Notes under the pieces: generated by a model
The model's input: the letters and a program-made list of their open reading frames with translations, nothing else
What the model was told of the DNA's origin: nothing
Database searches by the model: none
From: Rhizomys pruinosus
Lineage: Eukaryota; Chordata; Mammalia; Rodentia; Spalacidae
Length of the DNA stretch: 64,000 nucleotides
Direction of reading: 5' to 3'
Assembly: GCA_009823505.1 (NCBI GenBank)
Contig: VZQC01000327.1
Coordinates: 292,080 to 356,079, forward strand
Position numbers and translations under genes: made by a program
Shown: one piece after another, positions 35,026 to 46,233 of the stretch
Layout: each line of letters starts with the position of its first letter
Position numbering within the stretch: the first letter of the stretch is position 1

Positions 35026-35418
35026 GACTGGAGAGATGGCTCAGGTTAGGATCACTGGCTTCTCTTGCAAAGGACCTGGGATTGGTTCCCAGCACCCACA
35101 TGGCAGCTAACGAATGTTCGTAATTCCAGTTCCAGAACATCAATGCCTTCTTCTTTCCTCCATGGACATTGCACTAATGTGGTACACCTACATCCCTGGC
35201 AGGCAAAATACTCATACACATTAAAAAAATAAAAAACAGCGGGCCGTGGTGGCTCATGCCTTTAATCCCAGCACTTGGGAGGCAGAGGCAGGCAGATGTC
35301 TGTGAGTTCAAGGCCAGCCTGGTCTACAAAGCGAGCTCCAGGCCAGCTGGGACTAAAGAAAGACCCTGTCTCAAAAATACCAATAAGCAAACAAATAAAT
35401 AAGTAAATAAATAAAAAA
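35026..35418 (+). repeat. B2 SINE followed by B1 SINE
   Basis: Old B2 (35026-35232), then B1 (35238-35418) with an ATAA-rich tail. These are separate elements: the B2 has its own 3' end and tail. Confidence 0.88.
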
Positions 35419-35524
35419 CAGCAACTTAGCACTGAGTCCTGGTAGTCTAAACATAGCAGGTAATAAGATGTGTCTTTTCCTTGGTCTGAATATTTAAATT
35501 ATAAAAGTGATTTTAAGCTTTCCT

Positions 35525-35945
35525 GCAGCCATCTCTGTGCCGGCGGAGGCCTGCTGGGAACAGTACTTCTAAAGGGCAAGTCTGTCTGGGAGGCTGTGGT
35601 GCGAGGCCACTTTCGCTGGCTACAAGCTAGGTCTCCGGAACGAAAGGGAGCATACAGCGCTCCTTACAATCGAAGAAGTTTATGCCCGAGATGAAACTGA
35701 ATTCTACTTAGTTAGGAGATGTGCTCACGTATATAAAGCAAAAAACAACACGTGACTCCTGGTGGCAAACCAAACAAAACCAGAGTAATCTGGAACAGCA
35801 GCATGGTTTGTGCCAAATTCTGAAGCAACCTTCCCTCAAAGGCCATTGGACACAGAATCTGTGTGATGCTGTACCCCTCATGGATTTAAACTAATGCAAA
35901 GTAAATAAAGTGGACTTGTGCTCTTTTATTTAAAAAAAAAAAAAA
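35525..35945 (+). pseudogene. Rpl35a processed pseudogene
   Basis: Intronless copy of the mRNA for large-subunit ribosomal protein eL33 (RPL35A), with 5' UTR, coding body, 3' UTR, AATAAA (35904-35909) and a poly(A) tail (35931-35945). The start codon is CTG in place of ATG (35582-35584). The frame then gives [20 protein letters not shown] and [21 protein letters not shown] one-base loss near 35750 brings TGA into frame, and about 30 bases are missing after CCAGAGTAATCTGG (about 35795). It is non-functional. A B2 SINE begins immediately after the tail. Confidence 0.93.
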
Positions 35946-35947
35946 TA

Positions 35948-36194
35948 GGGGGCTGGAGAGATGGCCTAGCGGTTAAGAGCGCTGACTGCTCTTGCAGAGG
36001 ACCCGGGTTCGATCCCCAGCACCCACATGGCGGCTGAGAACCGTCTGAAACTCCAATTCCAGGAGAAATCCAGTTCCAGGGGAGTCCAACACCCTCTCTG
36101 ACCTCCGTGGCATTGCACCACACGGGTGCACAGACCTGCATGCAGACAGTACATTCATACACATACAGAAATAAATTAAAAAATTAAAAAAAAA
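35948..36194 (+). repeat. B2 SINE, duplicated subtype, in retrocopy tail
   Basis: Starts directly after the A tail of the Rpl35a retrocopy; it used that tail as target. Confidence 0.94.
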
Positions 36195-36289
36195 GTGACA
36201 TTATAAGAAGTAGATTAAGATTTATACCTAAGACCTCTGCCCTTGAGTTCATAGCATAAATCTGTTTAGTTGAGTCAAATATTTAAGTT

Positions 36290-36428
36290 TTTAAGATAGG
36301 GTTTTGCTTGTAACCCAGACTTGCCTTTAGCTCACTATGTGGCCCAGGATGACCTCAAACTTTAACTCCTCGTACCTACCTCAGCCTCCCAAGTGCGGGG
36401 ATTACAGATGTGTGCCGAGACAGCCAAT
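36290..36428 (-). repeat. Old PB1-like SINE
   Basis: Degenerate antisense B1 relative ending ATTACAGATGTGTGCC. Confidence 0.65.
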
Positions 36429-36622
36429 ATGAATCTACTTTTAGTAGAAAATCACACTGATATTTTATAAAGGAAAAAATTCCAGAGCTAAACTACTGGT
36501 ATGTATCCTTTGTTATAGACTGAGGAGTGGTAGGGGATTAGCAGGAACATACAGGCTAGAAGAAGAAGTGAGAAATACAGACTAGTAAAAAGTCCATGGT
36601 GTAGCTTCCGGTTTTAAGTAGA

Positions 36623-36626
<4 letters not shown>

Positions 36627-36654
<28 letters not shown>

Positions 36655-36808
36655 GTCTTTTTGAGACGGGGTCTCCCCGTTTCCCAGCTTCCCGTGAGCT
36701 GGAGCTCCTCTGTAGACCCAGGCCTGGCTTTGAAAACTTCACAGAGATCCAACCTGCCTCTGCCCGCCCAAGTGCTGGGATTAGAGGCGTGGCGCACGCG
36801 TTCCAGCT
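36627..36808 (-). repeat. Irregular B1 SINE
   Basis: A 28-T run followed by antisense B1 with several small insertions (for example GACCCAGGCCTGGC where others read GACCAGGCTGGC). Confidence 0.8.
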
Positions 36809-36989
36809 TGAAGATAGACCAATTTCTGTAAGCTCCGTCCTTGAGTGCCTTCCCTTATGCTGTCTTATGTACTCTGGCCTCACCTATGTTTCTAGCAGTT
36901 ATTTAAATTACATTCACAAGCATCTATTCATAGAAAGCATCCTTCAACCCTTGTTAGGGACAAAAAAATGACCACACACAGAAATGGCA

Positions 36990-37565
36990 GCCTAATTTAT
37001 TAGCTGGTCACAGTCCAACTGCTAAAACATTTACAAAATCAAGAGCCTCAAAACCAAAATCATCTTGAACTATCAAGCCAGTCATCTAGGATTCCCTGTG
37101 ACTCTTATGAGTTCTCTAGTCTCTAGTGGACGTTATGGATCAGGCATTGAATTTCTGCTCCCTAATGTTCTCTATTTTGCCCCAGACTAGGCTTCATAGC
37201 TCTACTTCTTTAGCTGTGAACACGCCTACTGTTCGGCTGTGTCCGTATAATCTTCTTGCTATATGGGTTAGTTTCCAAAAACTCAAGAAGGAATCGCAAG
37301 GAGAGCCAGAGAAAGCGCACAATAGGGAAGGCAGGAAGTCAGGTAGATTGCAGGTGGTCCCGTCTAGAGCCTTCCATGCTGCCTCTGAGATATGTCGGCG
37401 TTGATCCATTTTTGATACGTAGACTCAGGATCTGGCTTCGCATAGAACTTCGAGTGAGAAGTCATATTGCACACAATCCAAACCCCAGCTTACCACGCCT
37501 ATCTGAGTCCATACTCCATTCATGAAGCATGACAGAGTGGGCCTCTTCTCAGACATCGCAGCGAG
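36990..37565 (-). pseudogene. Prss48: Prss48 exon 5 and 3' UTR, heavily decayed
   Basis: The minus strand shows SCFMNGVWTQIGVVSWGLDC (about 37530-37472), which matches the strand around the S1 substrate pocket, and further on QKWINADIS (about 37414-37385). The GDSGGPL segment that should carry the catalytic Ser (about 37559-37535) is scrambled by small insertions. The GVYTNV region is deleted, and a hydrophobic C-terminal tail (FPIV and following Leu-rich residues, about 37345-37295) survives in another frame. A putative acceptor CCCACTTAG ends at 37566. A minus-strand AATAAA (37001-36996) fits the end of the 3' UTR. Neighbouring sequence shows signs of base-calling error, so some indels may be artefacts. 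Confidence 0.75.
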
Positions 37566-37689
37566 CTAAGTGGGAATGAGAGAACGGTCCTGAGTCGTTC
37601 ATCAGGCTGAGGGTGGCCGAAAGAGGTGGGAGGGATGGAGAGGGTCCTCACGAAAGTGAGCCCTGAGCCATCATGCAACTCTGACCGAG

Positions 37690-38430
37690 CTGCATATTTC
37701 CGCTTGCTCTTTTTTAAGGGAGAATATCACTAGGAATTCTACGAATCACAGACTTTGAAAATTGGCAGGCCACCATTAGGAGATATTAATATATTGTGTA
37801 ATAGTGCCAAATAGTTTCATTTTGATCGTAGCAGGATATAAAACTAATACACTCAGATAAATGTGGGTTTCATGTTACAAAGTTAAATTTATTATTGGCA
37901 ATAAATTATCCCCTTTCTTCTGAGTGTCATAAGGTTCTGACTGACTTTATGGTGTTAAATGCTTGTTTCTCTCTTATGAACAATAAGAACGAACTCCATT
38001 GGTGCTTCTCTATTTTTCTATTGTTTCTTCTTGACAGGCTGTAAAGATAATAATTCATAGGCCCGCAGACAGTTCACCAGCCCAAACACAAATGTTTATT
38101 TATGTGTTACAGTGTGTATAGCAGTGTACTACCATAGCGTGGAAATGTTTTTAGAACATTTTTTCCGGGCCGCTCTCTACCGCCCTGATAGGGGCGGTCC
38201 AGTAGGGGTCGCGGGTGTGGCTGTGGCAGCCTCACTTGCTTCCCACCGGCGCTCCCAGGCCGTTGCACTGGTAATCTTTCGCGGTGGCTATGAAATTAGA
38301 TACGGTGGCGTAGTTTGTGTAAATAACTCATGTATAGGTATATAGATATATATAATATATTTATATTTATAATATATAGAAATATATATATAGATATAAT
38401 ATACTTAGGATATAAATATGATATATTTTT
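37690..38430. other. Unassigned; CpG-dense patch and TA-rich tract
   Basis: AT-rich sequence, then a CpG-dense patch (38165-38320), then a TA-rich low-complexity run (38338-38430). A minus-strand AATAAA lies at 38100-38095. See finding. Confidence 0.5.
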
Positions 38431-38755
38431 TTTTGTAGGAGAGTTTGTTTTTAGGTAGGGTTTCCTTGCAGCCCAGCTGGCCTGGAACTCACTCTATAGA
38501 CCAGGCTGGCCTTGAACTCACAGAGATCCACCAGCCTCTGCCTCCTAAGTGCTGGGATTACAGGCCTGTGCTACCATGCCCAGCACTGATTCCATTTTTA
38601 AAACCAGTGTTAACTATGGGGTTTTATTACTCATTTATTGCTTTATATTGCTCTTTTCTGTGTTGTGTAGGCTGGCTGAATTCCTGGGCTCAAGCCATCC
38701 TCTTGCCTCAGCCTGAGTAGTGGGGAATACAGGTTCGTGCTACCATCTGTGACCT
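38430..38755 (-). repeat. B1 SINE and a B1-like fragment
   Basis: Antisense B1 (38430-38583) and an older B1-like piece (38668-38750). Confidence 0.8.
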
Positions 38756-38756
38756 T

Positions 38757-39300
38757 TTTGTAGGTATACTTTACCAGGTTGAAAATATTCCCTTCTGTTA
38801 CAAATTTGTCAAGTATAGATTTTGTTTATTTGTTTTTAAGTCATGAAGGGTTATTGGAGCTTTGAAAATGCTTTTTCAGTATCAGTTGATAGAATACTAT
38901 GCTTTTTTGCCTTGAAGTCTATTTAATATGGTATATTACAGTAATTGATTTTTGGATTTTATACCAACCTCACATTCTTGGGATAAATTTCAGTTAGGCA
39001 TGTAATATGTTTTTAGATTTAGTTTGTTAGTATTGAATTTTTGTGCCTCTATTCATCAAAGATATTGGTCGGGACTTGCAATGTCTGTCTGGGTCTGGTC
39101 TCAGCAATAACGATCTCATAAAGTGAGTTGAAAATGTTCTCTCTTTTTGTTTTCGGTTTTACTTGTTTGTGCTTTGTTGCTGTTTTGAAATCACTAACAT
39201 AATCTTTTTACTTGTTGGTCTATTCAGATAGTTTATTTCTTGGGTTAGTTATGGAAGTTTCTGTGTTTCCAGGGCTTTGCGTATAGAATCTTATCTCATT
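38757..39300 (-). repeat. L1 LINE ORF2 fragment
   Basis: The plus strand is the complement of L1 reverse-transcriptase coding sequence (CTTTACCAGGTTGAAAATAT, ATTTTTGGATTTTATACCAACC, GATATTGGTC). Many indels and stops; dead. Confidence 0.8.
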
Positions 39301-39315
39301 TATTGGGATTGCAGG

Positions 39316-39480
39316 CATGCACCACCCCTCCCCCATTCTGTCATTTGTGCTAAGCCCTATCCTGTCAAGTTAGTGTCCCCAGATGTCCCTCAATGCAAGT
39401 TTATCCACTGAGGTTTAGACTGCCTATCTAGAGTCCCTCCCTTTAAGAAGATTTCAATCCCTCTATTTTTTTACTGCCTC
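39316..39480 (-). repeat. L1 3' UTR-like fragment
   Basis: ATTTGTGCTAAGCCCTATCC and GCAAGTTTATCCACTGAG resemble the piece at 46640-46740, so the two are copies of one repeat. Confidence 0.55.
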
Positions 39481-40044
39481 AAATATGATCTATTCCACAG
39501 AATGTTCTGTGTACACTTTAGGATGCCTATCTCAGAACATCTCTGCTGTAGATAACAATTATGAGTTGTCAACAACATGTAGAAACCAGCTCTATGAAGG
39601 CAGTGGAGAATGAGCAAAAGCAGACAGAAACTGGAGTTAATCATTAGAAGAGAATAGCACTTTTTTGTTTGTCTTTAAGTGTCCCCCCCCCCAAAGTGAA
39701 TCTCAGCCTTAGCATAACTGATATTGGGAACTTAAATAGAATCTAGTCTTACTGGCTTGAGAATCAGGGGACAGAGCTCAGAGGTACCACAGCATTCAGA
39801 AAGTGAAGGGAGAAAATCCCCAAAAGGAGAGAGTGAGCCTGAAGCTGGATCCAGTGTATAAACTCTCCAATCTCTGGCTGGCCCTTGAACTGCATAGGCT
39901 AAGGTTAGCTGCCAAGCTGCTCAGCTCAGGCTGAAAAGAACTGCTGTAGCCTGTTGCAGGGGGATCCAGTATGGAGTTTGAGGTCTGCCAAGTTAACTGT
40001 TTATTGAGACAGTAATTTGTATTCTTCAGAAGAACATGACAATC

Positions 40045-40260
40045 TGTAGTCTGAACACTGTCGCTGATAATGTCCAGGATATAATCTAAATTTACATCAA
40101 AACTAGGTAAGAAAAGTTTCCAGATATAAATGAGAAATGACGTTCAGGAGAATAGCCCTGAAAGAACTCAGATTTAGGGATTAGCAAGTAGGGATTTCTA
40201 AGCAGTTTATTATAATTATGAACAGTAAAAACACATATGATGGAAATCACAGAAATAGTG
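40045..40260 (+). repeat. Old L1-like fragment
   Basis: GACAATCTGTAGTCTGAACA, AATGTCCAGGATATAATC and AGCAGTTTATTATAATTATG resemble the 5'/ORF1 region of old L1M elements. The interval 39481-40044 is unassigned. Confidence 0.5.
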
Positions 40261-40261
40261 A

Positions 40262-40615
40262 TTGGAGAATATTGTAAAGGGCTGTGGAGATGGCTCAGTT
40301 AGTAAAGTGCCCAAGGAGCTGAGTTTGATCCCCAGAACTCATATTAAAAGAGCAGCTGGGTCTGGGGCCTGCAAGATGGCTCACTTGGGTAAGGGACTTA
40401 CTGCCAAGGGACTTGATGCCCTTAGTTCAGGCCCTGAAACTCACATGGTGGAAGGAGAAAACTGACTCCCGTAATTGTCCCTGACCTCTGAATGTGTACC
40501 GGGGAGCACACTCGTCCACCTCTTGCCCACCCCAAATAAAGATTTTTTTTAAGCTGGATGTGGTGGCACTCTTGTAATCCCAGCACGGTGGAGGCAGAGA
40601 CAGGCATCCCTTGGG
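40262..40615 (+). repeat. B2-like, B3 and B1 fragments
   Basis: Partial B2-like (40275-40360), B3 (40367-40540) and B1 head (40552-40615). Confidence 0.7.
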
Positions 40616-40733
40616 CTCAATGGCCAGTCATCTCTTAAGGAATGATTCTGATACCAGAAGGTGTTCTCTGGCCTCCACATGCAGGCCCTACATGTACAGG
40701 AGTACCAACACTGACCATCTGTACCATCTGATG

Positions 40734-40734
<1 letters not shown>

Positions 40735-40774
<40 letters not shown>
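40735..40774. repeat. (CA)n microsatellite
   Basis: About nineteen perfect CA units. Confidence 0.97.
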
Positions 40775-40776
<2 letters not shown>

Positions 40777-40801
40777 GAGACTGCATAGATAGAAAAGAGA
40801 G

Positions 40802-40955
40802 GGGGCTTGAGAGACCACTCAATGGTTAAGAGCATGTATTGCTCTTCTGGAGGCCTGAGTTCAATTTCCAGCACCCACATCAGGTGGCCAACAACCACCT
40901 GTAGTTCCGGCTTTAGAGATCTGACTCCCCTGGCCTCTGTGGGCTCCAGTACCAA

Positions 40956-40993
<38 letters not shown>

Positions 40994-41030
40994 GCACGCA
41001 CGCACGCACACACACAAACGCACATGATTA
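40802..41030 (+). repeat. B2 SINE with (CA)n/(CACG)n tail
   Basis: Old sense B2 to 40950. The CA array (40958-41028) contains a run of CACG variants. Confidence 0.85.
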
Positions 41031-41287
41031 AAAATAAAATAAATTTTTAAAAATTTAAGTAGAAAAGAGAGACTGGTTTAATGCCCACCCCTAGAATTAA
41101 AAAAAAAAAAATGAAATAAAAAATGTATTAGAGGAACATAACAGTAAAATGTGAATGCTAGAATAGAACAGACATCTGGAATATCCAATTTGAAAAGCAG
41201 AGGAAAATAGATAAAATGAGCCTTTATAAAAATATCAAAAGGCAAAAAAAAAAAATCAAAAGGCCTAACTTATAAAAGATTTAAAAA

Positions 41288-41511
41288 TTTTTTTTATTTA
41301 TTAATTTTTATGTGTATGAATGTACTGCCTGCATGTAGGTTGGTGTACCTGTGTCGTGCAATGCCGCGGAGGTCAGAAGAGGGCATTGGATTCCCCTGGA
41401 ACTGGAGTTAAAGATGGTTCTCAGCCACCATGTGGGTGCTGGGAATCGAACCCAGGTCCTCTGCAAGAGCAGTCGGCGCTCTTAACCGCTGAGCCATCTC
41501 TCCAGCCCCAT
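41288..41511 (-). repeat. B2 SINE, unduplicated subtype
   Basis: Antisense, near-consensus. The interval 41031-41287 is A-rich and may be old L1. Confidence 0.93.
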
Positions 41512-41749
41512 AAATGATTTTTGTAAGCAGAAGAGGGGAAGAGAGACATGTAGTAGACATTTTTGAAGAATTCTTGACCCCAAATTTTCCATTTTAGTGA
41601 AAGAAACAAAAGAATAGCTTGAAAAAAAAAAAAAAAAAAAGCCAAAACACACTGAACCTCAAATGGGAAAAATACAAAGAAAACTATACCTAGAACATCT
41701 TATTCAGGTGGGTGCAACCAGAGCAGTTAACACCGGGTGGTTAACCCTG

Positions 41750-42090
41750 GGAACCACCCAGGGCCTCACACGTGCTAGGCATTCTCCATCCCTGAGCGAC
41801 ACTCCCAACCCTGACGGATGGCAGTTGACCAGAGTGACATTTTAAAAGTATATGATGAGAGGGGCTTGAGAGATGGCCTAGCAGTTAAGAGCACCGACTG
41901 CTCTTGCAGAGGACCTGGGTTCAATCCCCAGCACCCACATGGTGGCTGAGAACTGTCTTTAACTCCAGTTCCAGGGGAATCCAACGCCCTCTTCTGACCT
42001 CCGTGGCATTGCATGACACGGGTGCACAAACCTACATGCAGACAGTACATTCATACACATACAAGAATAAACAAAAAAATTTTTAAAAAG
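41750..42090. repeat. ID-like fragment (antisense) and B2 SINE (sense)
   Basis: ID-like 41750-41811 (CACACGTGCTAGGCATTC). B2 41861-42090, flanked by AAAAGTATATGATGAGA / AAAAGTATACGATGAGA. Confidence 0.88.
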
Positions 42091-42182
42091 TATACGATGA
42101 GATATTCTTAAGAAAATTATCAATTGTGTTAGCTTCAATATCCCGGGTTAAAAAAAAAAAATTATAGGGCTTATTTTTAGTG

Positions 42183-42335
42183 TTTATTTATCTGTCTGTT
42201 TTGGAGACAGGGTTCCATGTAGCCACAGCTGGCCTGGAACTTGCTATGTAGACCAGACTGGCCTCCATCTCACAGAGCTCTACCTGCCTCTGCCTCCTGA
42301 GTACTAGGATTAAAAGTGTGTGCTACCACTCCCAG
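42183..42335 (-). repeat. B1 SINE
   Basis: Antisense, with a T-poor tail. Confidence 0.88.
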
Positions 42336-42530
42336 TGAAAAATTAAAGGTTTTAAAAAATATAATAACAAATGATTACAGTGGGCTAGATCAATAAGTTG
42401 AAGAGATTAAACTGACAGAGGCCAAGTGATTGTCCAGCATAACTCAAGAATTGTCAGAATGCTTATTTCTTGGATCCCAATTTATTCCTTAGAGATAAGA
42501 AAATTGGATACAAATTAAGACCTTTTGGAA

Positions 42531-42600
42531 GGAAGGAAGGAAGGAAGGAAGGAAGGAAGGAAGGAAGGAAGGAAGGAAGGAAGGAAAGAAGGAAGGAAGG
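42531..42600. repeat. (GGAA)n microsatellite
   Basis: About seventeen GGAA units, lying within 45 bases of Prss48 exon 4 on its intron side. Confidence 0.97.
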
Positions 42601-42640
42601 TCGGTCAGTTGGTCTAATGTGTCTCAGAAACAGTCACTAA

Positions 42641-42803
42641 CTTTGCAGTTGTCCTTATTTCCTTTCACCAGCACAGAGCATGTCCTCCTTAATGACTGGC
42701 TCCAGTTTTGGAAGGAAGCTGACAACTGGGTTGTAGAGCCATTCACAAGCCTGATTGCTAATGATGGGCACTTCAACTTCTTGGAGGGTAGACTGATACT
42801 TAT
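42641..42803 (-). pseudogene. Prss48: Prss48 exon 4, frameshifted
   Basis: Acceptor CTCCTGCAG is followed by DKYQSTLQEVEVPIISNQAC, then EWLYNPVVSFLPKLEPVIKE and DMLCAGERK, then TAA at 42657-42655. Downstream, the homologous KDNCK reading lies in another frame, consistent with a net 5-base loss relative to the human spacing as I recall it. The exon end reads TGCAAAG|TTAGTG, so the expected GT donor after the first base of the Gly codon is absent. A shifted GTTAGT one base earlier might be used. A (GGAA)n tract lies about 40 bases into the following intron. Confidence 0.9.
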
Positions 42804-43577
42804 CTGCAGGAGAAGACAGGAATAGAAGATTATACTAACCTAAAAAGTAATGGGCAATAGCCAATCAGGAGGTGAAATCAACCCCAAGGATCTAACCACT
42901 CTCCAATCATATTTGCTTATGGAAGGACCTTCTAGGATGATTATATCTTGAAGCCAAAACCAGATAATTTTAAATTGTATCTGAGGATTTCTAATTGTGC
43001 CAGAGTTTTAAATAAAGAATAATTCATATACCTTTTGATTAAGTAAAAATGTCGGTATTCTAAATTATTCTAAAATCTTTCCCTTTCTTATTTTCAAGCT
43101 CCATGATAAATTCCTAACATATCTCTATTTCATTCTGGGAAAGATTTGGCCCAATATTTTACAAACAAATTGAATTAATAAACTAGACTTTCTCCAAACT
43201 TTAAGTCAGGCTTAATAATGTCTTTTGGAGAGACAATTCTATGTTTAAATTGTTAGTATCTGCTCTGCCAGCTAAAGCCAGACTCTAGGCAAGATAGAGA
43301 AGAATAAACATTTAAATGTCAAAAAGTTCTTTGATATGAAGGCTTGTAAATAATATTGTTAGGTCGGTAGGATCTTGTTTGAACAATGTTTGCTAGAGGC
43401 GAGTGTGGTGGCATTCACTTATAATCCCAGAATTTGGGAGTCTGAGACAGGAAGACCCTGGGTTCAAGGTCAGCTCTCCGTACAGAACAAGTTTGAGACC
43501 AGCCTGTGATAGATAGGCGAGACCCTATCTTAAGCCATCCATCAGTCAACCAACCACCCTGCCTGTCTCCCTCATAC
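42804..43577 (-). other. Prss48 intron 3
   Basis: A 774-bp intron holding one diverged sense B1 (43397-43532). Confidence 0.8.
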
Positions 43578-43837
43578 CTTCCTTAATGTGTCCCCATCCA
43601 GTCACCCAACAAGAGGCTGGAACTGTCAACTGCTTTGAGGTACTGGGCAAGCAGATTGGCAGGATGAAGGAAGTGAAGCTGACCCGGGTGGACAGTTTTA
43701 GCAAAGCGAGGTCTGAGTTTGCTTCATGGTGTTTGGGATGGATGATGATTCTGGACACGTAGTATTCCTCGCCTTTACTTAAGGAGTCAACATAAACAGA
43801 TCCAAGCCACACACTGTATAAAAAAGCAAACCAGGTC
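43578..43837 (-). pseudogene. Prss48: Prss48 exon 3, catalytic Asp
   Basis: Intact 260-nt exon between acceptor TTCCTCTTAG and donor G|GTATGA. It reads TWFAFLYSVWLGS, then YYVSRIIIHPKHHEANSDLA (catalytic Asp in SDLALLKL), FILPICLPSTSKQL and CWVTGWGHIKE. No stop or frameshift occurs, and the Cys residues expected in this part of the S1 fold are kept. Phase entering and leaving (2/1) matches exons 2 and 4. This is the best-preserved exon of the locus. Confidence 0.93.
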
Positions 43838-45922
43838 CTAAGAGGAAAAGATAGAACAGAATAAAAATGGAGTGTGTGTATATGGCCTACAGTGAGATCA
43901 GAACAAAGTCTCTGAACAGGAAGGGATGGTAGCAGTCTGGGAACAACCCGGGCTCAGCTCTTCCTGATCTGGGATTGGTTTGGGCCCTTTTCTTCCCTTT
44001 CCGCCTCCTCCTTTGGTCTCCTCTCACATGCTAGTGGCCAGAGTTCTAGCCCACCCAGTCTCCCTGGTTCTGTCACAGACCTCTCATTCTCCATGGTTTC
44101 ACATATATAAAATTTGACTTGTCAGGTAGTTTGATAAGATGTACAAAGCAGATAACAGAAGTTCCCAGCTCTCCCAACCTCGGTTCACACTCTTGACAGG
44201 AATTGACTTCCAGCTCTTTCAGCCTTTGAATGATTTCCCTGGTGCTTTTAAGAAACCCTGTATATTGCTATTCCTTTTTTTTCCCCTAGTTTTTAGATCC
44301 TGAATTCCTGATATGGAAGGTGAATACCAAGCATCTTACACATCTCACTGTCCATCTTCTCTTTCATTTCCAGTCCTCTTCCTAACTGATACTGTCATAG
44401 TTTTCAGTTAGATCAGACTCTTAGGTGCTTTCCTATGCCTGTATAAGCTTCCTGCACTACAGGCCCTGTTAGATTTGACAACTGCATTCCTCATAAAGTC
44501 TTTTGCTTTTCCTGGAGTTAATAATGTGGTCTCACTCTGTTTTCTTAATTTTCTATATGCCCATCACTTGTTCATCATTCTTTCCCCAAGCTATCTGTTA
44601 GAAATAGAAATCTCTCAGTATGTGCAGGGGATCCGTTAGGCCTGTCTTTTTTGTTTGTTTGTTTTTCCCCCCTCTGCCTTCAGTCCATCTCCTTCCTGCA
44701 CAGCTATTATTATCTTGACGCCTTGTATTTATGATTTGCTTGGGAATTCTCTCTTGTGTTAAAACCCACCGTTTTGTCTGGATCCTGTTTTCCTCCTTTA
44801 TTTTGGTGAAATATGTCTCCTATGACTTCCTGAGGAAATATGCATGAAAAGTAGCATTTTTGCTGCTTTGTGCATTTGTAAATGCCTATATTTATACCCC
44901 ACATTAATTCATAGTTTGTGTGTAGGGAGAATTCCAGGTTAGAGAGTTTCCTTCAGCATATGAAGTCATTACACTCTTTTCCTGAGCTTTCACTGGTGTT
45001 TATGAAAAAGTCTAGGTTTTGTTGTTGTCATTGTTGGGGTTTTGTTTTGTTTTGTTTTGTTTTTTTTGTCTTTTTGAGACAGGGTCTCCCTGTAGCCCCA
45101 GTTGGCCTAGACTTCACTATGTAGACCAGGCTGGCCTTGAACTCACAGAAATCCACTTGCCTTTGCCTTCTGAGTGCTGGGATTAAAGGCAAGCGCCACC
45201 ATACCCAGCTGCAAAGTCTAGTTATTTTGACTTCTGTACATATTACTTATTTTTTTGTTGCATATCAAATTGCTGTAAAATGTATTGGCTTACTGGACAA
45301 GCATTTGTATCTCGGATTCTGTGGATCAGGAATTAGGTGCCTCTGATTCAGGGTCTCTTAAGTGGCACTAGTCAGGGGGCTTCAGTCATCTTGACTGGGG
45401 AAGAATCTGTTTTCAGACTCACTTATTTATGTTGAATTCAAGTCTCTGTAAGGTCCAGTTTCATATGGGCTCTGTCAGAGCTACTTAATATGTGGCAAGC
45501 CACTCTGAGAAAGCTCAGATTTTGTGAGTGCGTCCAAAAAGCTCAAGACAAATCCCCTCACCAGTATTTAGGAAGTAGTTCCATTACCTCCACGGTGATC
45601 TAGGGTCTCCTCCTGTCCCTCTTGTCTTGGGCTTTCACCGGCCCACTGGTTCCTTCATGAAGCAATTCAAGTATTTCCTGAGAAGCAGGCTGTGTGCCGC
45701 TCCCAGCTAGAACTCACTTTAAAAAAAATATATATATTTTATGTGTATGAGTGAGCTGTCTGTATCCATGTTGTTTCAGATGAAGGTGTCAGATTCCCCT
45801 GGAACTGGAGTTAAATTCTGTTCTTGGCCGCCATGTGGGTGCTGGGAATCAAACCCGGGTCCTCTGCAAGAGCAGTCGGTGCTCTTAACCGCTGAGCCAT
45901 CTCTCCAGCCCCTAGAACTCAT
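43838..45922 (-). other. Prss48 intron 2
   Basis: About 2.1 kb. It contains an antisense B1 (45045-45207, flanked by AAGTCTAG) and the B2 next to the exon-2 donor. No other feature was recognised. Confidence 0.8.
45721..45911 (-). repeat. B2 SINE at the Prss48 exon 2 donor
   Basis: Same strand as Prss48, slightly internally deleted. The 14-bp target duplication is CTAGAACTCACTTT (45707-45720) and CTAGAACTCATTTT (45912-45925). It spans the exon/intron border; the single mismatch is the first base of the donor. Confidence 0.93.

Positions 45923-46233
<311 letters not shown>

Noticed and set aside
38757..39300. Possible coding exon in the L1-like block
   Set aside because: It is the complement of decayed L1 ORF2 with stops in all frames.
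40611..41031. Frames encoding His-Thr or Cys-Val repeats
   Set aside because: Translations of (CA)n microsatellites; the same applies at 2040, 53980 and 58526.
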